64,000 bases of DNA. Source: Cricetomys ansorgei (taxonomy: Eukaryota; Chordata; Mammalia; Rodentia; Nesomyidae). The notes under the pieces are model-generated. The model saw only the letters and a list, made by a program, of their open reading frames with translations, did not search any database and had not been told where the DNA came from. The stretch is from contig JAMJFZ010001740.1 in assembly GCA_026225945.1 (NCBI GenBank), forward strand, positions 33,005-97,004, in the 5' to 3' direction. The position numbers were made by a program, and so were the translations under genes. Positions 28,501-35,900 of this stretch are shown in pieces. Position 1 is the first letter of the stretch; each line of letters begins with the position of its first letter.

Positions 28501-31500
28501 ATTCTCTCCATTTATAAGAAGAAAGCTGTCTCAGCACCTAGAAAGTCCACTACATCATTTTTAAAATGTTTTAATGTTTAGTTCATGCATGAGTACTGTG
28601 CGTATGTAATTTCTTCCCCCTCACTCCTCCAACTCCTCCTGTGCCCTCTCAGAAACTCATCACTTCTTAGTACTGTCACACACCTAGGTGTATATTTACA
28701 ACCTACTGATTCCATTCCATATGGCTTCTCTATATCTCTTCAATTAGGCCTGGAACATTCAAAGTTTCCCCATCAATGTTTTCATGTCAACTAGCATTTT
28801 CACTGTGTGGTCCTCTTTGGCAACCACATTGAGATTTCATAGATGCAATATGCCTTTCATATCTAGAAGACACTATCTTGCAACTGGCATGCTGTTCTCC
28901 GGAATTCCATCTTTTAGATCCCTCTTTCTCAATGTTCCTTGAGCCTTAGATTGGGGGTCGTATCGTCAATATAGCAATTGCGGCTAGGCACCCATGGCCA
29001 TGGACTCTCTGCATTTTGACCAGTTGTGGGTCTCTTTTACTCTCTTCCTGCTACATTCTACCAGAATTGCATCTAAGATCATGTTACTGAGTGACCGTAG
29101 TGTACTAAAACTATTGCATACACATTAGAGTAATTGAGTTTTTAGTGCTAGGTATGGCATTGCTTTAATACTGATTAATATTTTACTTAGAAAAACAACT
29201 TAAGCAGTAATTAAAATGGAGCAATAGTTTATAGTATTTTAAGAAGTAGATGGTTCATACATAATGGCACAAGTGTAATCCCATCAAGAGAATCAAGGGT
29301 ATCAGAGGCAGATCATGACTTCTAGGTTAGACTGGTCTACATAATTAGACCCTGCCTAAAAAATTAAGATATGCAATCTATCATCGTTTTAGGATATCAT
29401 TGTGAGTGACAGTAAAACCATAAATTGTTGTTTACGCGGAGTTATGCCACAAGGGGAGAACAAGTCTTTCCCCAACACCACAACGAACAAAATACACAGT
29501 GCTAGGCAAGAGAAACCTCCCCTGGATGTATTGGGAGTCCCAGAGGTCGCGCAAACAATAGGAACTACTGTCACAGCTCTTGGATGTCACCCATAACTTA
29601 ACCGTAAGTTCTTATTGCTAAAGACACTGAATATTTTAGACAACGGATTGGAAAGAATCAAGCTGGAATGAACCCAAGGATTCTTCCACAAGGACTAACT
29701 CTCATAAAATCTAAGGGTGCTGTGCAAGCTGCCGAGGGAGAAAAGTAATCTTCAGACATCCTAAATTTCTACCAAGACAATGAAGAAACAAGACTAGTCC
29801 ACGCAAACAATTGTACAGGCAATGGTGGTGAAATGAGGAAATTCTGCTGTGGTTTGTAAGGAATTATGAGACACTTGGATGCTGGAAAATGGAAGTGCCC
29901 TCTGCAGGAAACCATTCAATACAATGGGCTCAAAGGACACAGAATTTGATTTTTTAAGATCTGGATTATAAAGTCTCTTGGAAATTGAGTGTGCACTGGA
30001 TAAGCGGAGGAAATTGAGATTGTGTATGAACTGCACTGTCTCCAATGCCCTTTGTTTTATTTATTATTTTAAAATTTGCTGCATGCTTCCCAATGTTGGT
30101 GTGCAAATCAAGTACTGGTGTGCAATCAACCATGTTTTACTAACAATAAATCAGTCCCTGTTAACACTTCGAATGTGAAATATCACCCACAGCATCAAGG
30201 GATTGGCATCCTAGCCCAGCTGGTCACTGTTTTTGGTAGGCTGTGGAAGCATTCTGGCCTGGATCCTTGCCGGTTGAGCTAATGTTATATAAGCAGTGTT
30301 GGAGGTACACATATTCTGAGTTTCTGCACAGCCCTCTGATTCTGGTCTGTGAAAATATGAGGAAGATGAGGGACAAGTTCCTGATACCTTGGAGCAGGCT
30401 GTCACCAACTGCTGTGCTTCCTCAGCCAAGACAAGACTGCATCTCCAGAACCAGAGCAGATCATTTCCACTTTATTCTGCTTCTAAGAGCAATTTTGTAA
30501 CACTAATGAGAAAGGTAACAATCATGGGCCCCAAAATATATTAAATTTATTGCAATGATTATTTTTAACTGTCAATGATACCAGCTAGAGTGACCGAGGA
30601 TTTGCGTTTCAGAGGAGAAAATATCTGAATCCGTTCGACCCACGGACATGGCTGTGGGAAATTATCTTGACGGCTAATTGATGAGGAGGACCTAGCACAC
30701 TGAGGGGAGCAACTAGCCTACATGGTCAAGAGGGCTATTTAAGACTTCAGAGGGCTATCTGAGTACTAAGCACATAGGAAGCATGGGTTCATTCATTTCT
30801 CCGTGTCTTCAGGGTAGATGAGGTGTGAACATCTCTCACATCCTGCCTCTGTGAATTTTTAAATTATATACAGCAACTTGAAATTATAATTCAAGAAAAC
30901 CTTTTAACATATTGTTTGCAAAAACATTTGCCATGTCTGCATGAAGAATGCTATATTCTTTAACACTTCTTTTAAAAAATCAACAGTTATTTCCTTCCCA
31001 TTGAAAGTCATTTTAGAGTACTCCACATGCTATATTTTGATCCCATTCACTCCTTCCTTTCAACTACATCCCAAATCCACTCCACTCCTCTGCGTACCCA
31101 TCTTTCTGTCCTAGTTGATTTAACCCTCCTCTTGAGTTACAGGAGTCACTGCAGAAGATCAGGGAAAGACTGAAAGAGCCAGAGAAACGGGCTCTTACAA
31201 AGAAACAGTGTTTTCTGGGCACAACAGAGCAGATGTGCATATAAAGTCATAGCTACTGGGAAAGCATTCACACGAACTCTGCAAGTGAAGAGACACGAAA
31301 ACTCAGTAAGAAGACAGGAATTTAGAATTAAGTTCTGCTCCTAGCTGAAAATTGATTGATAACTGATATCTAATGGGAGGGGTAACCATTTTTATTTAAC
31401 GGTGTGGCCCCTGAAGGCTGACCAAGCTCCAATGGATATAGTGGTCATTTATGGGCTGTACAAATGGGATTTAATGTTTAAAAATAACAATAACGAAGAG

Positions 31501-33613
31501 TCAATAATTACAAAGGAATACCAATCAAGTCATTACAAACTGTCCATCAAGGAATGCTTGAACTTCTAACCATGGAAAATTGACCATACACATGACACTG
31601 TTAAATCACATAGTTTTCATATACTTGGGAATTCAATTTGGAAAATCATTACCTTTGTAGTTTCTTCAATGTTTGCTCCAAATACAAGAAGATTTCTGGC
31701 AGTGTCGGGACTGTCCGCATACACTGCATGATGCAGTGCTGTTTCTCCATTGACATCCTTCATGTTGGGATCTGCTCCACGGAAAAGGAGGACAGAAACA
31801 ATCTTTGCCTCCCAGCTTTGTGCGGCCTGTGGGTATTGTGGGTATTGTATCAAGGAAAACAGTGTCAGTTCAAATTCAACATAAACTTCTCCAGCTTTCA
31901 CCATAATTTATATTGGAGTGATACTGCTTTTACTTTCAGTCTAACCACTTGGATCAAATTCATCCCTTAAATTGAAAACTTTGAACTACCTTCATTAACG
32001 GTGTGGCCTTCTGGTCATCAAGAGCATTTATACTGGATTCTTTGAACAAAAGGACATGAACCAGGTGCAGGTGTCCATAAAAACATGCAAAGTGGAGAGC
32101 AGTTCTGTGGGAATGAGAGGTACTATTTATGAAGCTGTAAGGCACTATGCCAATGGACACGATAACTTACGAATTTGCAAACATTACATAGCATTTATGT
32201 CTTCTGACGCACAATCCAACACTTAGCTTTATTTTAAAACTAAATTTATTTGCTTTTATTATTTACTATATTGGAAAAAGTTGCGATGCACAACGTGTAT
32301 GGCAGCGTGAATAAAATGTGCTGCTCTGTCACTGACCTGGGTAACCGAGAGCACCCTATTAGAACAAAAAGAACACGAGCTTTGGGTTGAAATCATACTG
32401 AATAGCCATCCTACTCTAAGCTCCATTATCACCCAACTACTTCTCAGCCTTTCTGTAAGAAAAACTGCAACTGTCCAGAAAAGAATCTTGAACAACAGAA
32501 TAATAACTGTTAGAGGTGTGATCTGTTAATGTTAGCACTGTAATAAATACATTTAAGCCAATGTTAGTTCCATTACATCTATTTTGCAAATAGATTAAGT
32601 ACACAATACCCAGCTTCAGATCCTCTTTTTCTTACATTTTACTCGTTACAATTGGATTTTCACTTATAATTCATAATGTACACCTATGACTCCCAGCACT
32701 GAAGAGCAATTCTCAATATACAAGCTAGAATGTCATGATGCCATCCTTGGTGTCTCACACTAACAGGAAAATGGAAGAGGAGGGGGTGCAGGGGGAGGAG
32801 AGGGAAGGAGGAGGAGGAGAAGAGGAAAGGGAAGGAGGAGGAGGAAGAAAGGGAAGGAGGAGAAACATACTGCTATCTTTTAGGTTTAGATTATTTCTAT
32901 TACTGTTTACTAAGAAAGATAAATATGAGACACATTGATATAAAATGTATATTGAATTGTATTTGGATAAATTTAGGTGGAACAAAACATATTATAAAAA
33001 GATTACTGGAATTCTATACTTTCTACCATTTATATAACATTGTCATTATTGTGTATATTGAAAAAGATCCACTTTCTTTATATTTTCTTAGGCTGTTTCA
33101 TCATAGAGTCAATAATGCTCTGTAGGAGAATTATGGAGTCACAGTCACCCTGCCGCAGATGTGGCCTTGTGCTTCTCCTGCCCCAGAAGATGATCAGGAA
33201 ATTGGACCCTCTGTGATCACAGGTGCCAAGGAGACTGTGGTACAGAAGGCACAGCTGGGCTCTCCTCACCCCTCCTGTCCTCAGTGGAGCTAGGAAAGAT
33301 GTACTTCTCCCATCTCCCGATTTCCTCATGGCTCCTCATCCTTAGCGTCCAAACCCTCTCACCGGTGTCGTTTGTCCTGGTCGTTTATGTGGAACTTTCC
33401 CATTGAGAGAAGTCGCAGCACCTCTTTCATCCTTCCCTCGCACACGGCTGCGTGGAACTTGTTGTCCGGATCATAAGGCTGCCTGTTCCGGTCCTCAGTG
33501 TCGCAGCAGATGCAGCATGGTAAGTTCCCTCCGCTGCTCAGGCCATCACAAAACCCCAAGGGGGTTTTCGACTTTCTCCCACATGAGAAGACCCTTCTCA
33601 GGGTGGACAACAT
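419..33613 (-). CDS. Ankyrin-repeat gene, ANKRD26/ANKRD36/POTE-like; 5' 20 exons, 3' end outside window
   Basis: Overview of a spliced gene; the exons are listed separately. Twenty exons with AG/GT borders join in one frame from an ATG at 33613 to 419, about 562 codons without a stop, and the frame is still open at the last exon seen. Residues ~48-260 form about seven ankyrin repeats with TALHFA / TPLL / GADPN-type signatures. Residues ~263-562 are hydrophilic, acidic and encoded by very small exons, the architecture of the ANKRD26/ANKRD36/POTE family, where a coiled coil usually follows (not in this window). Ankyrin repeats bind protein partners; no catalytic motif is seen, so the function is unknown. 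The gene is notable for a tandem array of exon cassettes at its 3' side. The family assignment is inference from repeat pattern and exon style; the open chained frame is direct observation. A protein search or testis RNA-seq junctions would settle the model. Confidence 0.75.
1812..1865. repeat. (CA)n microsatellite, copy 1
   Basis: An uninterrupted CA run after an ACAG break. Its length differs slightly between units. A shorter CA tract lies at 825-860 and its copies. Confidence 0.95.
2053..2209 (-). pseudogene. Sp3: Deleted Sp3 retrocopy fragment inside tandem unit (copy 1)
   Basis: 2053-2104 matches 14378-14446 (AAAGATGGTTGATACTT, AAAAAGGTTTCATATCAT) and 2103-2209 matches 16178-16279 of the Sp3 pseudogene. 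The two parts are fused, so about 1.7 kb present at 14447-16177 is missing here. The minus strand retains a trace of the Sp3 coding region around TLTAV. Stops occur in all frames, so it is not coding. Confidence 0.75.
2220..2280 (-). CDS. Ankyrin gene exon 19 (61-nt cassette exon, copy 1)
   Basis: Copy of 6543-6603 with identical sequence by eye (LRDYSHPTSKPKSETQESQP). Phase 0 to 1. Confidence 0.63.
2371..2399 (-). CDS. Ankyrin gene exon 18 (29-nt microexon, copy 1)
   Basis: Copy of 6694-6722 with the same pyrimidine-rich acceptor and GTAATT donor. Phase 1 to 0, required for frame continuity. Confidence 0.53.
2799..2868 (-). CDS. Ankyrin gene exon 17 (70-nt cassette exon, copy 1)
   Basis: Copy of 7122-7191 with the same borders (CTGCAG|GAAGTC and CCAAG|GTAAGAG) and the same reading EVSRNAAHSSNIGHDREENK. 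Phase 0 to 1. Confidence 0.6.
2955..2993 (-). CDS. Ankyrin gene exon 16 (39-nt cassette exon, copy 1)
   Basis: Copy of 7278-7316 with identical sequence by eye, phase 0 to 0. The acceptor is modest; see exon 11. Confidence 0.43.
4740..4822 (-). CDS. Ankyrin gene exon 15 (83-nt cassette exon, copy 2)
   Basis: Second copy of the 83-nt exon (ELELETIPDLKLENENVCNK core). Splice sites, phase and sequence are identical to 9063-9145 by eye. It closes the copy-2 cassette in phase 0, so the next cassette can be read in the same frame. Confidence 0.72.
6133..6187. repeat. (CA)n microsatellite, copy 2
   Basis: Same position in the unit as 1812-1865, about one CA longer. It produces a spurious His/Thr-repeat open frame. 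Confidence 0.95.
6376..6532 (-). pseudogene. Sp3: Deleted Sp3 retrocopy fragment inside tandem unit (copy 2)
   Basis: Second copy of the fused Sp3-related block at 2053-2209, with the same fusion point. The rightmost unit lacks it because the array ends just before it. Confidence 0.75.
6543..6603 (-). CDS. Ankyrin gene exon 14 (61-nt cassette exon, copy 2)
   Basis: 61 nt. The acceptor is CTATATCCATTCAG|CTCAGG and the donor CAGCCAG|GTAAAT. Phase 0 reads LRDYSHPTSKPKSETQESQP and leaves one base, as exon 9 does before the other copy of the 83-nt exon. The composition is Ser/Lys/Gln-rich and hydrophilic. Confidence 0.65.
6694..6722 (-). CDS. Ankyrin gene exon 13 (29-nt microexon, copy 2)
   Basis: 29 nt. 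It has a strong pyrimidine tract, CCTTTCCCTTTTAG|TGTGGG, and a donor, CCAGAG|GTAATT. In the phase left by exon 12 it reads V, then WAVKCQHPE, and leaves phase 0. Without it the 70-nt and 61-nt exons would not join in frame, so it is needed for the chained reading frame. Confidence 0.55.
7122..7191 (-). CDS. Ankyrin gene exon 12 (70-nt cassette exon, copy 2)
   Basis: 70 nt. The acceptor is CCGAATCCGCTGCAG|GAAGTC and the donor ACCAAG|GTAAGAGTC, near consensus. Phase 0 in reads EVSRNAAHSSNIGHDREENK then INQ and leaves one base. A hydrophilic 23-residue open frame between two good splice sites supports a real exon. Confidence 0.62.
7278..7316 (-). CDS. Ankyrin gene exon 11 (39-nt cassette exon, copy 2)
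   Basis: 39 nt, 13 codons (IVSSTIFIKSEIQ), phase 0 at both ends. The acceptor is GTACATACTGCAG and the donor AATCCAG|GTATAC. The pyrimidine tract is modest, and because the length is a multiple of three, skipping it would not change the frame. It is the least certain cassette member. Confidence 0.45.
9063..9145 (-). CDS. Ankyrin gene exon 10 (83-nt array exon, rightmost copy)
   Basis: 83 nt. The acceptor is GCTTTATCAG|AAGAAC and the donor AAAATCG|GTATGT. With one base carried in, it reads E then ELELETIPDLKLENENVCNK and NEGYQKS; the other two frames have stops. This is the only exon of the cassette present in the rightmost, partial unit. Its sequence is the same as the copies at 4740-4822 and 419-501. 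Confidence 0.72.
10458..10513. repeat. (CA)n microsatellite, copy 3
   Basis: Same position in the unit as the other two, again slightly different in length. Confidence 0.95.
10880..10967 (-). CDS. Ankyrin gene exon 9 (acidic exon, just right of the tandem array)
   Basis: 88 nt. The acceptor is TTAATTTTAG|CAAGAC and the donor CAAGAAG|GTAATG. In phase 0 it reads QDIPENILENGGDDSSIPP then EECEYIEAQE and leaves one base. It is acidic and Pro/Glu-rich, as in the middle region of ANKRD26-type proteins. It lies 180 bp outside the right edge of the array, is single copy, and splices in phase to the first array exon. Confidence 0.72.
12440..13330 (-). mobile_element. L1 3' end / 3' UTR fragment
   Basis: Plus-strand text matches the antisense of rodent L1 3' UTR: CCCTAAAGCCCCCTAGATCG, then GAGTCTCTGTGTTGATTGTC and ATCTACTGCAAAAAGAAAC. 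It is diverged and has no intact ORF. A 108-aa and a 117-aa open frame here are by-products of the repeat. Confidence 0.7.
13630..13740 (+). mobile_element. L1 ORF2 tail fragment
   Basis: Contains CCAAATGGATCAAAGACCTC, the well-known motif near the end of L1 ORF2, in plus orientation, opposite to the preceding L1 3' UTR. A short relic. Confidence 0.55.
13978..14160 (-). mobile_element. B2 SINE
   Basis: The minus strand starts CTGGAGAGATGGCTCAGTGG and continues with the B2 body (GTTCCTGAATCC, GTAGCTCACAATCC, GGTATGATGCCCTC), ending in an A/T-rich tail near AAATAAATCTTC. Orientation is minus. Confidence 0.85.
15454..17460 (-). pseudogene. Sp3: Processed pseudogene of transcription factor Sp3
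   Basis: Reading the minus strand from 17460 gives broken Sp3 in order without introns: the GATGDFTSA region, the Gln/Ser/Thr-rich activation domain (TGQAMVSSDNSER, DLFVPTSSS, IQVSTEHPVVQHLHLQDSQQ, QAQTVTPPGQ), then VSLSTGHLPNLQRVTVNSID, the region before the zinc fingers (VVDAEVDQQHQEGERLHR), a remnant of finger 1 (FICNWMFC) and the C-terminal TVSGN near 15454. Most of fingers 2-3 is degraded or lost; stops and frameshifts are frequent. The lack of introns marks a retrocopy of the Sp/KLF factor Sp3. It lies in intron 8 of the ankyrin gene on the same strand. Sequence to the left, to about 14378, may be its 3' UTR, broken by decay; no clear poly(A) tail was seen. It is non-functional as a protein. 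Confidence 0.85.
17966..18026 (-). CDS. Ankyrin gene exon 8 (small hydrophilic exon)
   Basis: 61 nt. It has a T-rich acceptor, GTTTTGCTTGAAAG|ATATAT, and a donor, ACTCAG|GTAATC. Phase 2 in gives YIKSESLSSRIGQKTYAETQ without a stop, leaving phase 0, which is what exon 9 needs. A shorter version could start at an internal AG nearer the donor, with the same frame. Confidence 0.6.
18027..21477 (-). other. Intron 7 of the ankyrin gene
   Basis: No coding frame is supported. It contains the foldback at 19208-19403. The 19,650-20,450 stretch is more GC-rich than its surroundings and has several broken open frames, which suggests an unidentified old retrocopy; I could not name it. Confidence 0.5.
19208..19403. 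repeat. Near-palindromic foldback (inverted repeat, ~55-bp arms)
   Basis: The left arm at 19208-19262 and the right arm at 19350-19403 are reverse complements. TGTAGCAGTACATTGCTGC is identical in both, and ACAAGGAGGCATTTTCAT is identical in both. Weaker pairing continues into the loop (AGAGGGAACC against the complement of GGAACCCTCT), so nearly the whole 196 bp could fold. It could be a MITE-like element or an inverted duplication; no known family was recognised. Confidence 0.8.
21478..21517 (-). CDS. Ankyrin gene exon 7 (small hydrophilic exon)
   Basis: 40 nt. The acceptor is CTTCTTCAATCACAG|GAAATC and the donor GATTT|GTGAGTC. In phase it reads NQPQDVKSSESD, the acidic, Ser-rich style of the ANKRD26/36 linker. 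All three frames are open over such a short exon, so support comes from the splice sites, the phase and the composition. Confidence 0.6.
21518..24933 (-). other. Intron 6 of the ankyrin gene
   Basis: No coding frame is supported. It contains an L1 tail at 24700-24870 and a diverged A-rich stretch at 23640-24600 that looks like old repeat sequence. A tRNA-like SINE relic may lie near 23010-23070. Confidence 0.5.
24700..24870 (+). mobile_element. L1 ORF2 3'-terminal fragment
   Basis: TCATTGCTGGTGGGAGTATA, GTGTGGCAGTTCTTCAGG and CTTGAGCATATACACAAAGG are diverged forms of the conserved C-terminal ORF2 segment of L1, in plus orientation. Confidence 0.75.
24934..24998 (-). CDS. Ankyrin gene exon 6 (end of ankyrin domain)
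   Basis: 65 nt. The acceptor is GTACTTGGCAG|AAAGAG and the donor TTCAAAG|GTAAGTCTGG, which is strong. In the incoming phase it reads V, then KSVILEYENSLLLSRQSNVF without a stop and leaves one base. It follows the last ankyrin helix as expected. A second frame is also open across this short exon, so the call rests on phase agreement with exons 5 and 7. Confidence 0.7.
24999..26919 (-). other. Intron 5 of the ankyrin gene
   Basis: No coding frame is supported. An ID/tRNA-like SINE relic lies near 26625-26705 (GGTAGAACACATTCC, TGATTCCCAGCATCACC). Confidence 0.5.
26920..27057 (-). CDS. Ankyrin gene exon 5 (ankyrin repeats 6-7)
   Basis: The acceptor is TGTCATTCTAG|AACAACC and the donor CAAAGT|GTAAGTAT. 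The first base completes the split Arg. It encodes TTLMYAVRWDSEVIVGLLL, LEKGADHSLMDAF and then RWDALMYAIVGKRK, the start of a last, possibly partial repeat. It is 138 nt and open throughout in the predicted phase. Confidence 0.85.
27058..28188 (-). other. Intron 4 of the ankyrin gene
   Basis: AT-rich sequence. I see no exon, repeat family or structured element. Confidence 0.6.
28189..28295 (-). CDS. Ankyrin gene exon 4 (ankyrin repeat 5)
   Basis: The acceptor is ATCATTGCAG|GATGGG and the donor TATCAAAG|GTACTG. It is 107 nt, read in phase 0 and leaving two bases. It begins DGFTPLLLALRERK and ends HGANIHARDDYQ, a complete ankyrin repeat that continues the register of exon 3 directly. Confidence 0.87.
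28560..29100 (-). mobile_element. L1 3' UTR fragment
   Basis: The plus strand carries antisense rodent L1 3' UTR text such as GTTCCTTGAGCCTTAG and TTGACCAGTTGTGGGTCTC. Diverged, no ORF. Confidence 0.7.
30580..30880 (+). mobile_element. URR1-like rodent DNA-transposon relic
   Basis: Contains CGGACATGGCTGTGGGAAAT followed by TATCTTGACGGCTAATTGATG and GAGGACCTAGC, which recalls the internal part of the non-autonomous rodent hAT-type repeat URR1. Highly diverged; the assignment is from memory. Confidence 0.4.
31653..31826 (-). CDS. Ankyrin gene exon 3 (ankyrin repeats 3-4)
   Basis: The acceptor is ATACCCACAG|GCCGCACAA and the donor ACAAAG|GTAATG. It is 174 nt, exactly 58 codons, phase 0 at both ends. 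It encodes a complete ankyrin repeat with GADPNMKDVNGETALHHAV and most of the next, ending FGANIEETTK. The reading frame agrees with exons 2 and 4. The intron to exon 2 is only 163 bp. Confidence 0.87.
31990..32104 (-). CDS. Ankyrin gene exon 2 (ankyrin repeat 2)
   Basis: The acceptor is CATTCCCACAG|AACTGCTC and the donor ATGAAG|GTAGTT. Its first base completes the Arg codon left open by exon 1, then 38 codons follow without a stop. The sequence contains TALHFACFYGHLHLVHVLL, a textbook ankyrin helix pair, and ends in ATPLMK at the start of the next repeat. This position of the exon border within the repeat is typical of the family. Confidence 0.85.
32105..33362 (-). other. Intron 1 of the ankyrin gene
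   Basis: Contains the GGA/GAA purine tract. Otherwise no exon or known element is seen. Confidence 0.6.
32771..32862. repeat. Purine-rich (GGA/GAAG)n tract
   Basis: Continuous A/G on the plus strand, mostly GGA and GGAAG units. It creates artefactual Glu/Gly or Pro/Ser open frames. Confidence 0.9.
33363..33613 (-). CDS. Ankyrin gene exon 1 (start codon, first ankyrin repeat)
   Basis: Encodes residues 1-83 plus two bases of codon 84. The start is the ATG at 33613; the open frame extends upstream only through non-ATG codons. The N-terminus is basic (MLSTLRRVFSCGRKSK), like the short basic starts of ANKRD26-type proteins, followed by a Cys cluster (CCICC) and then ankyrin repeat 1 beginning near KFHAAVCEGRMKEVLRLL. 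The donor is CACCG|GTGAGA. The start context has G at -3. Only the coding part is given; the 5' UTR end is unknown. Confidence 0.8.
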
Positions 33614-33739
33614 TGCTGGGGGCACTTTCTATACATTCAGGTCTGTTAATAACGGACCAAATCCTTTACCAGCTCTGCGGGTCGCAGAGGAGATACACAC
33701 TGGTCAAACCAGAGTGAAACAGTAGCAGTTAGAAAAGCC

Positions 33740-33752
33740 GTTGCTAAGCAAC
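33740..33752. promoter_or_regulatory. RFX X-box (GTTGCTAAGCAAC), proximal promoter of the ankyrin gene
   Basis: GTTGCTAAGCAAC is a perfect inverted repeat of GTTGCT/AGCAAC around one base, matching the X-box bound by RFX-family factors (RFX2/RFX3), which drive ciliary and spermatid genes. It lies 127 bp upstream of the exon 1 ATG, where X-boxes normally sit. A CACGTG E-box at 33827-33832, inside a TGCGCACGTGCA context that also resembles an NRF1 site, is about 75 bp further upstream. No TATA box was seen. The regulatory role is inferred. Confidence 0.6.
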
Positions 33753-34167
33753 ACTTGTAAACAAAAGCTAGCCCATTCTGCCTTGGGGATAACTGACAGC
33801 TCATGGAGCAAATACTGCTCACTGCGCACGTGCAATGCAAGAACTGCTCTTCTTCCTTGGCTTTTCGTGGAAGGTCTTTCTTCTTGTCAAAGTTGAAGGA
33901 TTCCTTTTTCCCTACGGTAATCTTGATTGGCAATGGTCGTTTCTCGGTTTTTCCTTTTGTTTTTTTGGGAGGGTGGTGGTGACGGGGGAGGGGGGGGGGT
34001 GTTCAGTAACTCTATTCTAAATCTTTGTTTTTTTTTTTCACTGAGATATCACGGATGGCGCCTCTTTGTAGGAAAATGGAACTTCCCTCTTAAAGCTTCT
34101 CGCTGGGTGCTTTTGGTTCTGTGATCTCAGAAAGTTCACTGTAGTGAGAAGCTTTATAGTTAGAGAT

Positions 34168-34312
34168 TTTGTGAGACCCGGAGTGGAGGAACACACCTTT
34201 AATCACAGCACTTGCCAGGAAGCAGAGACTATTGGGTCTTCTTGAGTTTGAGGCCAGGATGGTCTCATCGACATCCAGAGCTTCCTGGTGAGAAACTCTC
34301 CAGAAAAAAAGT
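34168..34312 (+). mobile_element. B1 SINE
   Basis: Diverged B1: GGAACACACCTTTAATCACA, GCACTTGCCAGGAAGCAGAG, GTTTGAGGCCAGGATGGTCT and CATCCAGAGCTTCC follow the B1 (7SL-derived) order, plus orientation. Confidence 0.75.
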
Positions 34313-35208
34313 GAAACCTTTTTAAAATTCAACATAATTATTACATAATGTGGAGAAGTTATTTTCAGACATGGCTGTCGTGGTTCTAAGTGTCTTATGT
34401 ACAGCTGGGTCCATAAATTTTCCTTGATATGGAGAAATCTCTGCTATTACTTCATAGAACATGGTTTCTATGCCCTAAAAATCTCCTCACTGACTTCAAT
34501 GCCAGATCTTTATATTTGGTCTTTGGAGTGCTTCTAATGAGAACGTCCCCCAGAAGTTCAGATATTTGAACACGTGGTCCCAGGTGGAGGCACTGTTGAG
34601 GAAGTTGTTTATCATTTGGAAGATGGAGTCTTGATAGATACCATTTGTCTCTAAAAGTAGGCCTTGGATGTTTCTAGTCTTTGCTCTAAACATTCTTTCC
34701 CACTGTTTGCACTTTGCTTCCTGCCTGTGGTTGAGATGGGATCTCTAAGCTTCCTATTCTTGCCACCATGCCTGCCACTTGCTGCTATGCCTCGCAACTG
34801 TGACAGACCCATGTACATCAGGAACTGGAAGCCCAAACTCTTCCTTCCGTAAGATGCCTGTGGCCATGGTGTTTTATTACAGAAACAGAATATAAAAAAA
34901 TACAAACTCAGAATGGCATTCAGAGATCTTGAGAGATACAGTCATTTCTACTTTATCAGTGTCTAAATGTATTAATACACCCACCTTGATTTCCAGCTCT
35001 GATGTTCTTCTGATTGATTTTACTGGTGATGGTTTCTACAGAATTTCTATGCTTAGTGTATAGAGAGTAAAAACTGCACTGATTTTACAGTGTTTCTCCT
35101 GAATTTCCCTTCAAATTGTGTAGTCAACAGTTAGTTTGTGTCCTCTTTGGAGTAATGGATGCTTTATTTCTAAATATATTAATTTATTGACAAAATGTAA
35201 ACTTTCCA

Positions 35209-35275
35209 TTCCTTTCCATCCCTCTCTTTTCCTCTCTCCATCCCTCCCTTCCTCTCTCCCTCTCTCTCTGTGTTT
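35209..35275. repeat. Pyrimidine-rich (CCCT/CT)n tract
   Basis: A run of TCCC, TCCT and CTCT units ending in (CT)n. Confidence 0.8.
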
Positions 35276-35319
35276 TTTATGTGTTTTCAGGTGACTGAGG
35301 TAGCTTGAATAATGTGTCA

Positions 35320-35445
35320 GATTTCCTGGAGCTGTAATACCAGGCGTTGTGACCCACTTGATATGCGATTTAGGAATGGAACTTCAGTTCTAATGAGAAG
35401 CACTGCACAACCTCTCCAGTTCTGTCCGGGTATAAAGAGGTTAAA
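35320..35445 (-). mobile_element. B2/B3-type SINE fragment
   Basis: The plus strand reads GGAGCTGTAATACCAGGCGT, GTTGTGACCCACTTGATATG and AATGGAACTTCAGTTC, the antisense of the B2/B3 body. The 5' part is lost. Confidence 0.6.
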
Positions 35446-35559
35446 ACTCCATTTCATACTTTGAGTAAATAATTCCATCACTTCATCCTTCCCTTTCCTT
35501 CCTTCGTCTCTCCTGTTTTTCCACACCAAATGACTCCTTCACACTCTGTTCCTAAACTG

Positions 35560-35900
35560 TTTTAGAAATTCTCACTAACATACATATACACACACAGAGA
35601 CACACACAGAGAGAGATACCTACAGCCTGCTGAGTCCATTTCATGTTGCTCCTGTGTTTATGTTCCACATATTCATTATCCCTTCATCAGGTGAAGGACA
35701 TTAAGGCTGGTTCCCTATCCCAGCTGGTGGGAATAGAGCAGCAATGACCATACCTGATAAGGCAGGGGTGAGGAGAGGTGTGAACCCAGAGGTCATGGGA
35801 AACTCCCTGGGCTAGTGGCTGGAGAAGCAATTGGGAGGTGTGGCTTGTGGAGCATGTGATTATTTTGTGTTGCTTATCCAATTATAGGGTTTATCACTGG
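35560..35900 (-). mobile_element. L1 3' UTR fragment
   Basis: Antisense L1 3' UTR signature CAGCCTGCTGAGTCCATTTC and ATGTTGCTCCTGTG, with a short CA/GA run in front. Diverged. Confidence 0.55.

Larger units (their letters stand above)
28296..31652 (-). other. Intron 3 of the ankyrin gene
   Basis: Contains an L1 3' UTR, a B1-like fragment near 29290-29355 and a URR1-like repeat. The 29,390-30,500 stretch resembles old interspersed repeat sequence but I cannot name the family. No coding frame is supported. Confidence 0.5.

Noticed and set aside
33613..33625. Start four codons upstream of the exon 1 ATG (MPPAM...)
   Set aside because: The upstream codon is GTG; the first ATG in frame is at 33613.
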